Assembly: GCF_016236915.1 (NCBI RefSeq)
Contig: NZ_JAEHOK010000012.1
Location: 87,786 to 151,785, forward strand
DNA: 64,000 nucleotides
Source of the DNA: Salegentibacter maritimus
GTDB lineage: Bacteria; Bacteroidota; Bacteroidia; Flavobacteriales; Flavobacteriaceae
Reading direction: 5' to 3'
Shown here in pieces: positions 16,855 through 25,501 of this stretch (its first letter is position 1; every line of letters begins with the position of its first letter). Below the pieces are notes generated by a model, which was not told where the DNA came from, searched no databases, and saw only the letters and a list, made by a program, of their open reading frames with translations. The position numbers and the translations under genes are program-made.

Positions 16855-19331
16855 TTTTCGAGGCTTTTTAGCATTCTTTTAATTCTATCTTCCAATTTTT
16901 CTGAAGATAATTTTTCCCTCAATCTGTCAGTAATAATAGGAAAAGAGAAAGGAGTTGGTTTTTGGCAGTTTTTCCAAACAATCTCCTGTTTTTGTATACG
17001 CTCTAAAGCCATTCTTAATCGACCTTCTTCCAACTGATGCTCAAAAGTTTCCCTAAAGGATTGCAAGTACAATAAATTATCGTTTTCGTAATCTCTAAAA
17101 ACGCTAAAAAGCAATTGCGAGCTACTTTGCAAATGCTTGCTTTTTATCAATTTGTTTGGGTAACCGGTAAATACCATTCCGGCTATAACAGCGATATCCC
17201 TAAATTTTCGCCGGGCCATTTCGGTAGCGTTCAAACTTTTGTAAAGATCGTCCATAAGGAATTCTGCCGAAAATAAATCGTTGTCTAAAACCTGTTGCAT
17301 ATCAATTTCCTGGTCTGAGAGTAGTTCAAACCCATAGTCATTAAAAGCAATACTAAATGAAATGGGCGAGAGCAAACTAATGCGATATGCCAGCAAACTT
17401 CCCAGCGCCTCGTGAACAAAACGGCCTTCAAACGGATAAAAAATGGCGTGATAACCTTCCCGGGTTTTAAAGGTTTCGACTAAAAATTCATCTTTGTTTG
17501 GAATAATAGATTCTTTCTGCTGCCTTTCCAGAATTGGTTGCAAAGCTTTTAATTCCGATGACTTTCGGACTGCGCTCGAAGTGATATCTACATAGGTTGA
17601 AGCAGCATACATTTCTTCCCGAAGCAGTTCACTCATTTGTGCCGAAAATGCCATCCTACCGCCCATCCAACTAGGCACTTTAGAAGTTTTTTTCTTCGAT
17701 TTTCGTACTAAAACCTGCATACTTTTAATACGCACCAACTCCAGGTTTCTCCCAGCAAAAGTAAACACATCGCCGGGTGCAAGTTTAGAAATAAACCACT
17801 CCTCAATCGTGCCTATATAACCGCCCTTAAGGTATTTTACGCTTAAAACCGCATCGCTCACAATTGTCCCAATTTGTAAGCGGTGGCGCATCGCGACTCC
17901 GCGGTTATTTACTTTAAAAAGACCGTCTTCTTCAATTTCAATTTTCTTGTATTCATCATAAGCCTGTAAACTTTGGCTGCCATTGGTAACAAAATTAAGG
18001 ATCCACAGCCATTCGTCTTCAGTAATTCCCTGAAAACAGAAAGTCGATTTTACCTCGGGCCAGATTTCCTTCGGAAAAAAACCATTGGAAACCGCCAAAG
18101 TGGTTAAGTATTGCACCAGGACATCAAAACTCAACAAGTACGGGATGCGATCTTCTACCGCGTTCTTTTTTACCGCCTTTTGTAAAGCTGAAGCTTCAAA
18201 AAGCTCTATAGCATGGGTGGGTGAAAAATGGATAACACTTTCTTCACCGGGACGATGGCCGCTTCTCCCCGCCCTTTGTAAAAATCTAGCCACCCCTTTT
18301 GGGCCGCCAATTTGAATAATGGTTTCAACCGGTGCAAAATCTACTCCCAAATCAAGACTGGAGGTACAAACCACTGCCTTTAAGGTTTCATTTCTAATGG
18401 CCTGCTCAACCCAAAGTCGGGTTTCTTTATTAATACTCCCGTGGTGCATGGCTACCTCCCCCGCAAATTCAGGATATTTTTCCATTAACTTCTGAAACCA
18501 TAATTCGCATTGAGACCGGGTATTGGTAAAAAGCAGTGTAGTTCTGGAATTCTTTATAATTGGTACTACCTCATCAATTAAATGCAATCCCAAATGCCCA
18601 CGCCAGGGGAATTTTTCCATTTTCGGTGGAATAATAGATTTTACAGTTATCTTCTTCTTTAAATTCGCTCTAATTAAAGTTGAATTTTGAAAGGCTTCGG
18701 AATCAGGACCGAGCAAAACTTCCCTGGCCTGCTCTAAATTCCCAATCGTTGCCGAGATTCCCCAGATTCGTAAATCTTTTGAAACCGTTTTTAAACGAGA
18801 TAGGGCCAGTTCCATCTGCACACCTCGTTTTGTGCCCAGTAATTCGTGCCATTCATCAACCACCACGGCACTTAGATCTTTAAACGTTTTATCGTAATTT
18901 TTGGAAGAAAGTAGTAATTGCAAGCTTTCGGGGGTGGTAATTAGTAAGTCGGGCATGGATTTTTTTTGCGCTGCACGAATTTTTTGTGGAGTATCTCCCG
19001 TTCGTATACCTACTGTTAATCCGCTCTCAATATCGTCGGCAAATCGCTGTGCAGCCTGTTCAATTTCTACCGAAAGTGCTCTTAAAGGTGTAATCCAAAT
19101 AGCTTTTAATCCTTTTTTATGTTTGATTTTATAACCGGGGTTTTGCTTTAAATAATCCAGTACTATCGGTACCCAAAGCGCATAGGTCTTTCCACTACCC
19201 GTAGGTGCGTTTAAGAGGCCGTTCTTTTTCTGCAAAAAGGCCGTCCAGGTTTGTTTCTGAAAAGCAAAAGCTTTCCAGCCCTGGTTGGAAAACCAGGTTT
19301 CTGCTATTTCAGTAAGTTGATTTCTATTCAT
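16851..19331 (-). CDS. Ligase-associated DNA damage response DEXH-box helicase
   Basis: The 826-residue Lhr-like superfamily 2 helicase has Walker A (APTGSGKT near residue 40), a DEWH Walker B box (VVDEWHE), motif III (SATIGN), a second RecA domain with the GRSGHRPGEES motif VI region, and a long C-terminal domain. This is the helicase of the ligase-associated DNA damage response cluster (TIGR04121 type). It normally follows the ligase directly. Here the two are separated by a DUF559 gene and a repeat array. The start ATG and first codons (MNRNQL) are copied four times in the tandem repeats upstream, so its leader is unusual. No PdeM endonuclease gene follows. Confidence 0.93.
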   Translation of the reverse strand: MNRNQLTEIAETWFSNQGWKAFAFQKQTWTAFLQKKNGLLNAPTGSGKTYALWVPIVLDYLKQNPGYKIKHKKGLKAIWITPLRALSVEIEQAAQRFADDIESGLTVGIRTGDTPQKIRAAQKKSMPDLLITTPESLQLLLSSKNYDKTFKDLSAVVVDEWHELLGTKRGVQMELALSRLKTVSKDLRIWGISATIGNLEQAREVLLGPDSEAFQNSTLIRANLKKKITVKSIIPPKMEKFPWRGHLGLHLIDEVVPIIKNSRTTLLFTNTRSQCELWFQKLMEKYPEFAGEVAMHHGSINKETRLWVEQAIRNETLKAVVCTSSLDLGVDFAPVETIIQIGGPKGVARFLQRAGRSGHRPGEESVIHFSPTHAIELFEASALQKAVKKNAVEDRIPYLLSFDVLVQYLTTLAVSNGFFPKEIWPEVKSTFCFQGITEDEWLWILNFVTNGSQSLQAYDEYKKIEIEEDGLFKVNNRGVAMRHRLQIGTIVSDAVLSVKYLKGGYIGTIEEWFISKLAPGDVFTFAGRNLELVRIKSMQVLVRKSKKKTSKVPSWMGGRMAFSAQMSELLREEMYAASTYVDITSSAVRKSSELKALQPILERQQKESIIPNKDEFLVETFKTREGYHAIFYPFEGRFVHEALGSLLAYRISLLSPISFSIAFNDYGFELLSDQEIDMQQVLDNDLFSAEFLMDDLYKSLNATEMARRKFRDIAVIAGMVFTGYPNKLIKSKHLQSSSQLLFSVFRDYENDNLLYLQSFRETFEHQLEEGRLRMALERIQKQEIVWKNCQKPTPFSFPIITDRLREKLSSEKLEDRIKRMLKSLEN

Positions 19332-20190
19332 GTTACAACCCTTCCGTCTTATTCAGCTACCGCTGAATAATCCACCTTCCCTTCAAAAGGGAAGGAGCTA
19401 TTTTTATTTTTAATTAGCACCTCACCTTGCTCCCCTACTTTCTAAAAAGGGGTGCCCGATAGGGCGGGGTGGTCCACTTTTTAAAATTGAATAAGTTGAT
19501 TTCTATTCATGCTTCAACCCTTCCGTCTTATTCAGCTACCGCCGAATAATCCACCTTCCCTTCAAAAGGGAAGGAACTATTTTTATTTTTAATTATCACT
19601 TCACCTTGTTCCCCTACTTTCTAAAAACGGGTGCCCGATAGGGCGGGGCGGTTCACTTTTTAAATTTTGAGTAAGTTGATTTCTATTCATGTTTTAACCC
19701 TTCCGTCTTATTCAGCTACCACTGAATAATTCACCTTCCCTTTAAAAGGGAAGGTGCTATTTTTATTTTTAATAAGCACCTCACCTTGCTCTCCTACTTT
19801 CTAAGGAGGGGTGCCCGATAGGGCGGGGTGGTCCACTTTTTTAAAATTGAATAAGTTGATTTCTATTCATGCTTCAACCCTTCTGTCTTATTCAGCTACC
19901 GCCGAATAATCCACCTTCCCTTCAAAAGGTAAGGAACTATTTTTATTTTTAATTAGCACCTCACCTTGTTCCCCTACTTTCTAAGGAGGGGTGCCCGATA
20001 GGGCGGGATGGTCCACTTTTTAAAATTGAATAAGTTGATTTCTATTCATGCTTCAACCCTTCCGTCTTATTCAGCTACCACTGAATAACCCACCTTCCCT
20101 TCAAAAGGGAAGGAGCCATTTTTATTTTTAATTAGCACCTCACCTTGCTCCCCTACTTTCTAAGGAGGGGTGCCCGACAGGGCGGGGTGG
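19332..20190 (-). repeat. Tandem array of five ~180-bp hairpin-rich repeat units in the helicase leader
   Basis: Units begin after the helicase start at 19332, 19511, 19691, 19871 and 20050, with spacings of 179-180 bp; the fifth is cut short by the DUF559 gene. Each unit has four inverted repeats. In unit 1 they are a 9-bp stem at 19349-19370, a 9-bp stem with 3-nt loop at 19375-19395, a CCCCT/AGGGG stem near 19432-19452 and GCCC-gata-GGGC at 19454-19465. The first four unit junctions each carry a copy of the first ~20 bases of the helicase gene, including the start codon. Copies differ by scattered substitutions, so the array is not a recent perfect duplication. No spacer-repeat pattern is present, so it is not a CRISPR. 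Confidence 0.95.
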
Positions 20191-20191
20191 T

Positions 20192-20557
20192 TTATTTCTT
20201 CTTAAAATTATCTTCAATCTCCTTCAAAACCGAAGGTAGAAAGTCAAAAACCATTCTATTTTCAAACCGTATTACTTTAAATCCAAAATCTTCCAGTTTT
20301 TTAGTCCGTTTTTCATCTTTTTCTTCAGAGAGTGGAGTTTTATGTACCTCTCCATCTAACTCTATGATTAGTTGCTCTTCCGCGCAATAAAAATCCACTA
20401 TAAAATTTTCTATACTATGTTGCCTTCTGAATTTTCTTCCTTTAAATTTTCTTCGTTGTAATTGTTTCCACAAAAATGCCTCGGCAGGAGTTAAGTTATT
20501 CCTTAATGCTTTTCGGAAAGGCTGTAAGAACTTTTTGTTATGACCTGGTTTTTTCAT
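20192..20557 (-). CDS. DUF559 endonuclease-like (Vsr-related) protein embedded in the repeat array
   Basis: The 121-residue protein is a stand-alone DUF559 domain of the PD-(D/E)XK/Vsr-like nuclease fold. Seen are the N-terminal LTPAEAFLWKQLQRRKFKGRKFRRQ segment, the acidic core D55 (FIVDFYC) and E66/D68 (IIELDGEVH), and the R97-containing strand (FKVIRFEN). It is probably a DNA endonuclease, but no member of this short type is assigned a role that I can name. Its stop codon lies one base from repeat unit 5, and unit 6 ends 21 bp before its start codon. It interrupts a DNA repair operon on the same strand, which suggests acquisition together with the repeats. Confidence 0.85.
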   Translation of the reverse strand: MKKPGHNKKFLQPFRKALRNNLTPAEAFLWKQLQRRKFKGRKFRRQHSIENFIVDFYCAEEQLIIELDGEVHKTPLSEEKDEKRTKKLEDFGFKVIRFENRMVFDFLPSVLKEIEDNFKKK

Positions 20558-20578
20558 TGGTTTTAAGCTTTATCCTTT

Positions 20579-20713
20579 ACCCTTCCGTCTTATTCAGCTA
20601 CCGCCGAATAATCCACCTTCCCTTCAAAAGGGAAGGTGCCATTTTTATTTTTAATTACTACCTCACCCTGTCCCCCTACTTTCTAAGGAGGGGTGCCCGA
20701 TAGGGCGGGGTGG
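20579..20713 (-). repeat. Sixth copy of the repeat, between ligase and the DUF559 gene
   Basis: This 135-bp copy carries the same four hairpins as the tandem units but lacks the helicase-start segment. It abuts the TAA stop of the ligase gene directly (20714) and ends just before the DUF559 leader. It therefore occupies the same relation to the DUF559 gene as the tandem units do to the helicase start. Confidence 0.95.
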
Positions 20714-22309
20714 TTAATCCGGGATTAAATCCCGCAACTCACCCAGCGTATTTGCTTCATATATATTTTTATCGGTTCGCCAGCGTACCATTCTCGGAAA
20801 ACGCGTTGCTACTCCACTTTTATGCCGTTTGGATTCGGCGATCCCTTCAAAAGCAATTTCAAACACATGATGTGGCGTTACACTTCTAACAGGACCAAAA
20901 CGCTCTAAGGTGTTTTTTTTAATCCACGCGTCAAGTTTTCTAAATTCAGCATCGGTTAAACCGGAATAGGCCTTCGCAAAAGTGACCAGTTCTTTTTTTT
21001 CATCATCCCATAAACCAAAAGTATAATCGGTAAATAGATTGCTACGTCTTCCATGACCGCGCATGGCATAAGTGAGCACCGCATCTACCGTAAGCGGATC
21101 TACCTTCCATTTCCACCAATCGCCTTTTTTTCTTCCCACTAAATATGGCGAATCCAATCTTTTCAACATCAAGCCTTCCGATTTTTCTTCCCGGGCCCGT
21201 TCACGTTCTTTAGCCACTTCAGCCCAATTTTTAAAAGATATACGCTTTGATAAATGCAATGGAATTTCTTCCGTAGAAAGCTTATTATAAAGTTTCTCCA
21301 GAATTTTTCTTCTTTCTTGAAAAGCTTTGTCCCTAATATCTTCTCCCTGCCATTCTAAAATATCGTATGCTTTTAAAATAACAGGCGTTTTACTAAGCAG
21401 ATTTTTAGTAATATTCTTTCTTCCTATTCGGGTTTGCAGATCTTTAAAGCTTCCTATACTACCTTTGGGAAACGGCAATATTTCGCCATCCAGGACAGTT
21501 CCATTAGGAATTTTATCTATAAAGCTTTGAAATTCGGGGTATTTATCCGTTACTAGTTCCTCACCACGACTCCACACAAAAAGCTCATTATTTCTCACGA
21601 TTACCTGGGCGCGAATACCATCCCATTTATGCTCGGCACTCCATTGGGCTACATCCCCAAGCTCTTCAACTTCCCCATCTATTGCGTAAGCCAGGTAAAA
21701 CGGATAGGGCTTAGACAAATAATCTTCTTCGTTTTCTTCTAAAATTAGTTTTTTAAAGGTGGTTTTTTCAGGTTTCCAATTGCCCATCATTTTATAAGCG
21801 AGAATATCCTCATCAATATTAGTAGCTTTTGAAAGGGCACGGGTCATTAATTTTTGACTCACGCCAATGCGAAAACTCCCGGTAATGAGCTTGGTAAACA
21901 CAAAACGTTCATAATAATTAAGCGCAAGCCAATTTGTATGCAGGTATTCCTTTTTTGTCGCTTCATCTTTAGGTTTCAGTTCAATGATCTCCTGCAGAAA
22001 TTGGTTGAGGCTTTTTTCGGTATTTTCTTTGGCAGGGGGTATCACAAGGGCAATTGTCTCGGCCAAATCGCCTACAATATGATAAGACTCTTCAAATAAC
22101 CACAGGGGAATGTTAGCGAGCTCTGAAGCCCATTCCCGCATTAAGGTAGTATTTACCGGTCGTGGTGGGCGCCTATGTGACAAAATAGCTATGGTCCACA
22201 CCTTATCCCTATCATCGGCATTTTTAAAATAATGGGTTAAAGCCTCCACTTTCAGCGTGGTTTTATTAGTGCTATCAAGGGTTTTTATAAGCTCTGCAAA
22301 GTGCTTCAT
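20714..22309 (-). CDS. ATP-dependent DNA ligase (ligase-associated DNA damage response)
   Basis: The 531-residue ATP-dependent ligase has an N-terminal DNA_ligase_A_N domain, the adenylation motif EHKWDGIRAQ (catalytic Lys), then DGEILPF (motif III-like), EGLMLKR (motif IV) and WWKWK (motif V), and a C-terminal OB-fold ending in FPRMVRWRTDK. It is the ligase that defines the ligase-associated cluster (TIGR04120 type) and seals nicks in an inferred repair pathway with the neighbouring exonuclease and helicase. The start is 11 bp from the exonuclease stop, so the two are co-transcribed. The stop codon touches a repeat copy. Confidence 0.95.
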   Translation of the reverse strand: MKHFAELIKTLDSTNKTTLKVEALTHYFKNADDRDKVWTIAILSHRRPPRPVNTTLMREWASELANIPLWLFEESYHIVGDLAETIALVIPPAKENTEKSLNQFLQEIIELKPKDEATKKEYLHTNWLALNYYERFVFTKLITGSFRIGVSQKLMTRALSKATNIDEDILAYKMMGNWKPEKTTFKKLILEENEEDYLSKPYPFYLAYAIDGEVEELGDVAQWSAEHKWDGIRAQVIVRNNELFVWSRGEELVTDKYPEFQSFIDKIPNGTVLDGEILPFPKGSIGSFKDLQTRIGRKNITKNLLSKTPVILKAYDILEWQGEDIRDKAFQERRKILEKLYNKLSTEEIPLHLSKRISFKNWAEVAKERERAREEKSEGLMLKRLDSPYLVGRKKGDWWKWKVDPLTVDAVLTYAMRGHGRRSNLFTDYTFGLWDDEKKELVTFAKAYSGLTDAEFRKLDAWIKKNTLERFGPVRSVTPHHVFEIAFEGIAESKRHKSGVATRFPRMVRWRTDKNIYEANTLGELRDLIPD

Positions 22310-22320
22310 TTTAGTTTAGT

Positions 22321-23379
22321 TTATTTACATCCCGACTGCAGGTGAAGTGACAAAACATTTAAATTTCTTTTTCGTTTTTTTGACTCTTCTTCTCCTGTTT
22401 CACCTTCATATTGTGTGTCTTCAGTCCTGGCATCATAACCTAGTTCACGTAAATAACGAGAGAAAATATCGGTATACCCGTGGGTGCAAATCACTTTTTC
22501 GGCATCCGTAGCTTCTATAGACTTTAGCAAGCCCTGCCAATCGCAATGATCTGAGAGTACAAAACCGCGGTCTATGGCACGTCTTCTTCGAGCTCCACGA
22601 AAAGTCATCCAACCGCTGGCCGAAGCTGTCACATAAGGTACCATCTTTTTTATCCATGGACTGCCATGAGCACTAGGTGGAGCCACTACAATATTTCCTT
22701 TAAATTCATCTTTTTTGGTATCGCGGCTAATTCTTGTGGTTTTTGGCATTTCAGCTAAAGGGCGAACTACATCTGTCATATTCTCTATTGCACCGTGGGT
22801 GTAAATTTTGCCGATTGAAGTATCGAGATGTCTTAACAGGCGTTGAGCTTTTCCAAGGGAATATCCAAAGATTACCGAAGTTCTTCCATCTTCTTTATTT
22901 TGCTGCCACCATTTATTGATTTCGGTAAAGACCTCCGCCTGTGGTTGCCATTTAAAGGCTGGTAAACCAAAAGTACATTCGGTGATAAAAGTATGGCATT
23001 TAATAGGCTCATAAGGCACTGCTACCCCATCAGGTTCATCTTTATAATCGCCGGTAAATACCCAAACTTCGCCTTTATACTCTACTCTAATTTGGGACGA
23101 ACCAATAATATGGCCTGCCGGATGCAGGGAGAACTTAACACCATTAATGGTAAAGGTCTCGTTCCATGCTTTCCCCGAAACTTCTATTTCCCCCAGTCTA
23201 TGTTTAATAATAGGAACATTACTGTGGTGGGTTATATATTTTTTATGTCCCCAGCGGGAATGATCGGCGTGACCGTGCGAAATAATAGCCTTATTTACAG
23301 GTTTCCAGGGGTCCAGGTAAGTATCTGCTGCCTCGCAGTAAATACCTTTTTCATTAAAGGCGAGTAAAGGTGGATTCAT
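22321..23379 (-). CDS. Ligase-associated DNA damage response exonuclease (metallo-beta-lactamase fold)
   Basis: The 352-residue protein has the metallo-beta-lactamase metal site (SHGHADHSRWG near residue 36, then HPAGHIIGSSQ and FTGDYKDEPDG) and a beta-CASP-like C-terminal part with SDHCDWQG and a late THGYTD. It matches the exonuclease of the ligase-associated cluster (TIGR04122 type), related to SNM1/Artemis-like nucleases. It is the first gene of the operon and is divergent from the terB-like gene; the promoter should lie in the 161-bp gap. Confidence 0.93.
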   Translation of the reverse strand: MNPPLLAFNEKGIYCEAADTYLDPWKPVNKAIISHGHADHSRWGHKKYITHHSNVPIIKHRLGEIEVSGKAWNETFTINGVKFSLHPAGHIIGSSQIRVEYKGEVWVFTGDYKDEPDGVAVPYEPIKCHTFITECTFGLPAFKWQPQAEVFTEINKWWQQNKEDGRTSVIFGYSLGKAQRLLRHLDTSIGKIYTHGAIENMTDVVRPLAEMPKTTRISRDTKKDEFKGNIVVAPPSAHGSPWIKKMVPYVTASASGWMTFRGARRRRAIDRGFVLSDHCDWQGLLKSIEATDAEKVICTHGYTDIFSRYLRELGYDARTEDTQYEGETGEEESKKRKRNLNVLSLHLQSGCK

Positions 23380-23510
23380 TTATAAGAGATACTTTAATTT
23401 GAAAATACCCAAAATGCCACGCTAAAAAAAAGGATTAAGAAAAGATTAGCGATTGATGAAGCATCAAACATTTTAGAGTTTTTTTGATAAGATATACTTG
23501 AAGCTTTAAG

Positions 23511-23518
23511 TATATTTG
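23511..23518 (+). promoter_or_regulatory. Candidate -7 box (TAnnTTTG) for the terB-like gene
   Basis: TATATTTG matches the Bacteroidetes -7 consensus exactly and lies 23 bp before the ATG. A TTTTTG at 23482-23486 could be the -33 element, but the spacing (24 bp) is longer than usual. Confidence 0.45.
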
Positions 23519-23540
23519 TCTATATATAAAAATTAATAAA

Positions 23541-23963
23541 ATGTCATTTTCAGATTTATTTGGTTCAGGAGAACACCTCCGCAACATCAATCATTTTGCT
23601 TCTATTGTAAATCTTGCAAGTGTAGATGGGGATATTAACGAAAAAGAACGTGTTCTCTTAGAACGTTTTGCTCGCAAACTTGATATTAGTGAGCAAGAAT
23701 ATAAAATGCTAATTAAGAATCCGCAAGAATTTCCTATTAGCGCCTATAACAGTGTAGAAAAGCGTTTAGAGCGTTTACACGATTTATTTAAAATTATTTT
23801 TGCCGATCATGAGATAGACCATGAAGAAGAAGCGCTTATTAAACGATATGCCATAGGTCTTGGTTTTTCTAACGAAAACGCCGAAAACATTATAAAAAGG
23901 TCTATTCAGATTTTTAGCGGACAATTGAATTTTGAAGATTACAAATATCTATTGGGTAAGTAA
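23541..23963 (+). CDS. TerB-family protein
   Basis: The 140-residue all-helical protein resembles the TerB/DjlA-N fold: NHFASIVNLASVDGDINEKERVLLERFARKLDIS, followed by a second similar acidic helix-loop (FADHEIDHEEEALIKRYAIGLGF). The two internal repeats with acidic residues are the metal-binding face known in TerB. The Ter name comes from tellurite resistance, but stand-alone TerB domains have wider and mostly unknown stress roles. No other ter gene is nearby. Confidence 0.8.
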   Translation: MSFSDLFGSGEHLRNINHFASIVNLASVDGDINEKERVLLERFARKLDISEQEYKMLIKNPQEFPISAYNSVEKRLERLHDLFKIIFADHEIDHEEEALIKRYAIGLGFSNENAENIIKRSIQIFSGQLNFEDYKYLLGK

Positions 23964-24027
23964 TCGGGAATATTAAAATAACATTTTAGCTAAATTTAAA
24001 AAAGGCTATCTCAAAAGTGCTGGGATT

Positions 24028-24239
24028 CGTCATTGCGAGACCCCATTCAAAAAAAATTGCCACCAATACACTAATATTATTTATGATTAGTGGATTCGTG
24101 GCTTTTTTTATTTTTAATCGTTGGATTTTAATTGCCAATAAATCCGCAGCTTACAAAATTCCGTCAATGATAGGAACGAAGCAATCTATAACTTTTTGAA
24201 AAACAACAAGAAGGTTACTTCACTTCGTTCGTAATGACG
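24028..24239. repeat. Composite intergenic repeat with nested hairpins
   Basis: The gap between the terB-like gene and fbp (23964-24289) holds no convincing gene. Inverted ends CGTCATTGCGAG (24028-24039) and TTCGTAATGACG (24228-24239) enclose a hairpin with arms GCCAC/GTGGC and CACTAAT/ATTAGTG (24059-24102), followed by T7. A GAACGAAGCAATCT word lies at 24174-24187. The T-run makes the inner hairpin a likely terminator for the terB-like gene. The phrases look like dispersed flavobacterial intergenic repeats. Confidence 0.6.
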
Positions 24240-24289
24240 TAAACATCTTCTCCTTTTAGATAGTAAAATTTCATATATAGTTATATTTT

Positions 24290-25297
24290 TCAACTATACT
24301 TCTGCATAAATTCTTCTGCTTTATCTACCATATTTTTACTTCCGCAGAAAAAAGGCGCACGCTCATGTAATTCTTTAGGCTGAATATCCATAATTCGGGT
24401 AAAACCGTTGGTAGCTTTTCCTCCGGCTTGTTCTACAATAAAAGCCATTGGGTTGCATTCGTATAACAACCTTAGTTTACCGTTATTGGCTTTTGAGCTT
24501 TTGGGATAGATAAAAATTCCGCCCTTAATCATATTTCTATGAATGTCTGAAACCATAGAGCCAATATAACGAGAGGTATAGGGCCTGTCCTCTTTCTCTT
24601 CCTGGCAATATTTAATATATTTTTTCACTCCCTCGGGGAAATGCACATAATTTCCCTCGTTCATAGAATAAATTCTTCCGTTTTCGGGAAACTTCATATC
24701 GGGGTGTGATAAATACCAGGAACCTAAAGCCGGATTCAAAGTAAATCCGTTTACACCACAACCTGTAGTATACACCAACATAGTGGAAGTTCCATAAATA
24801 ATATAACCGGCCGCCACCTGCTTATTTCCCGGTTGCAGAAAATCTTCTTTAGTTACCGGGGTTCCAATGGGGGTAACGCGCCTGTAAATTGAAAAAATGG
24901 TACCAACCGATACGTTTACGTCAATATTAGAGCTGCCATCCAGTGGGTCCATAAGTACCACATATTTATTCTTATTGTCATTGTTCTTACCGGAAATGGT
25001 TATAAAATCGTCGTTCTCTTCTGAAGCTATACCACAAACAATTTCGCGATTTATTAAAGTTTGAATAAAAGTTTCATTGGCATAAACATCTAATTTTTGC
25101 TGGTCTTCCCCCTGAATATTTGTATCGCCGTGCAACCCCAGAATATCTACCAAACCTGCTTTATTCACTTCGTGATTTACAACCTTAGCCGCAAGCCGTA
25201 AAGATCTAATTAAGCGGGAAAGCTCGCCCGAAGAATAAGGAAAAGCTGCCTGATTTTCTATAATGAATTCGCCTAAAGTTTGATTTTTTTTAACCAT
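24290..25297 (-). CDS. fbp: Class 1 fructose-1,6-bisphosphatase
   Basis: The 335-residue enzyme hydrolyses fructose-1,6-bisphosphate to fructose-6-phosphate, the committed step of gluconeogenesis. The class I metal site [10 protein letters not shown] and an upstream ASEENDD acidic loop are present, as are the substrate segments [16 protein letters not shown] and [21 protein letters not shown]. Length and motifs are complete. It is divergent from two GNAT genes and an aspartate kinase gene. Confidence 0.97.
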   Translation of the reverse strand: MVKKNQTLGEFIIENQAAFPYSSGELSRLIRSLRLAAKVVNHEVNKAGLVDILGLHGDTNIQGEDQQKLDVYANETFIQTLINREIVCGIASEENDDFITISGKNNDNKNKYVVLMDPLDGSSNIDVNVSVGTIFSIYRRVTPIGTPVTKEDFLQPGNKQVAAGYIIYGTSTMLVYTTGCGVNGFTLNPALGSWYLSHPDMKFPENGRIYSMNEGNYVHFPEGVKKYIKYCQEEKEDRPYTSRYIGSMVSDIHRNMIKGGIFIYPKSSKANNGKLRLLYECNPMAFIVEQAGGKATNGFTRIMDIQPKELHERAPFFCGSKNMVDKAEEFMQKYS

Positions 25298-25471
25298 TTT
25301 GAATCAATATCGTTATTTGTTTCAAAATTATTCATTTTTCTTAATTACTAAAACGTTATCGTAATAAAGTATAGAAAATTCTAAAAAGTGTAATTAAACC
25401 AAATTAAAAGGAATTATTTATATTCTTTAGGAGGAAGCATACAGAATAACCCATTTTGGCAATTCATTTTT

Positions 25472-25479
25472 TACTTTTG
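25472..25479 (+). promoter_or_regulatory. Candidate -7 box for the first GNAT gene
   Basis: TACTTTTG matches TAnnTTTG and lies 22 bp before the ATG at 25502. A TTTG at 25455-25458 is only 13 bp upstream, so the -33 element is not well supported. Confidence 0.4.
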
Positions 25480-25501
25480 TACGCAAAGCAAACAACATAC
25501 A

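Noticed and set aside
19332..20190. CRISPR array
   Set aside because: The unit is ~180 bp, repeats follow each other without unique spacers, and no cas gene is present.
23541..23963. A tellurite-resistance (ter) operon
   Set aside because: Only one TerB-like gene is present; no terC, terD or terZ neighbour is seen.
24017..24199. A 60-residue plus-strand frame between the terB-like gene and fbp
   Set aside because: It runs through hairpin and repeat sequence (GCCAC/GTGGC and GAACGAAGCAATCT), its translation has no domain-like pattern, and the frame starts inside the repeat.
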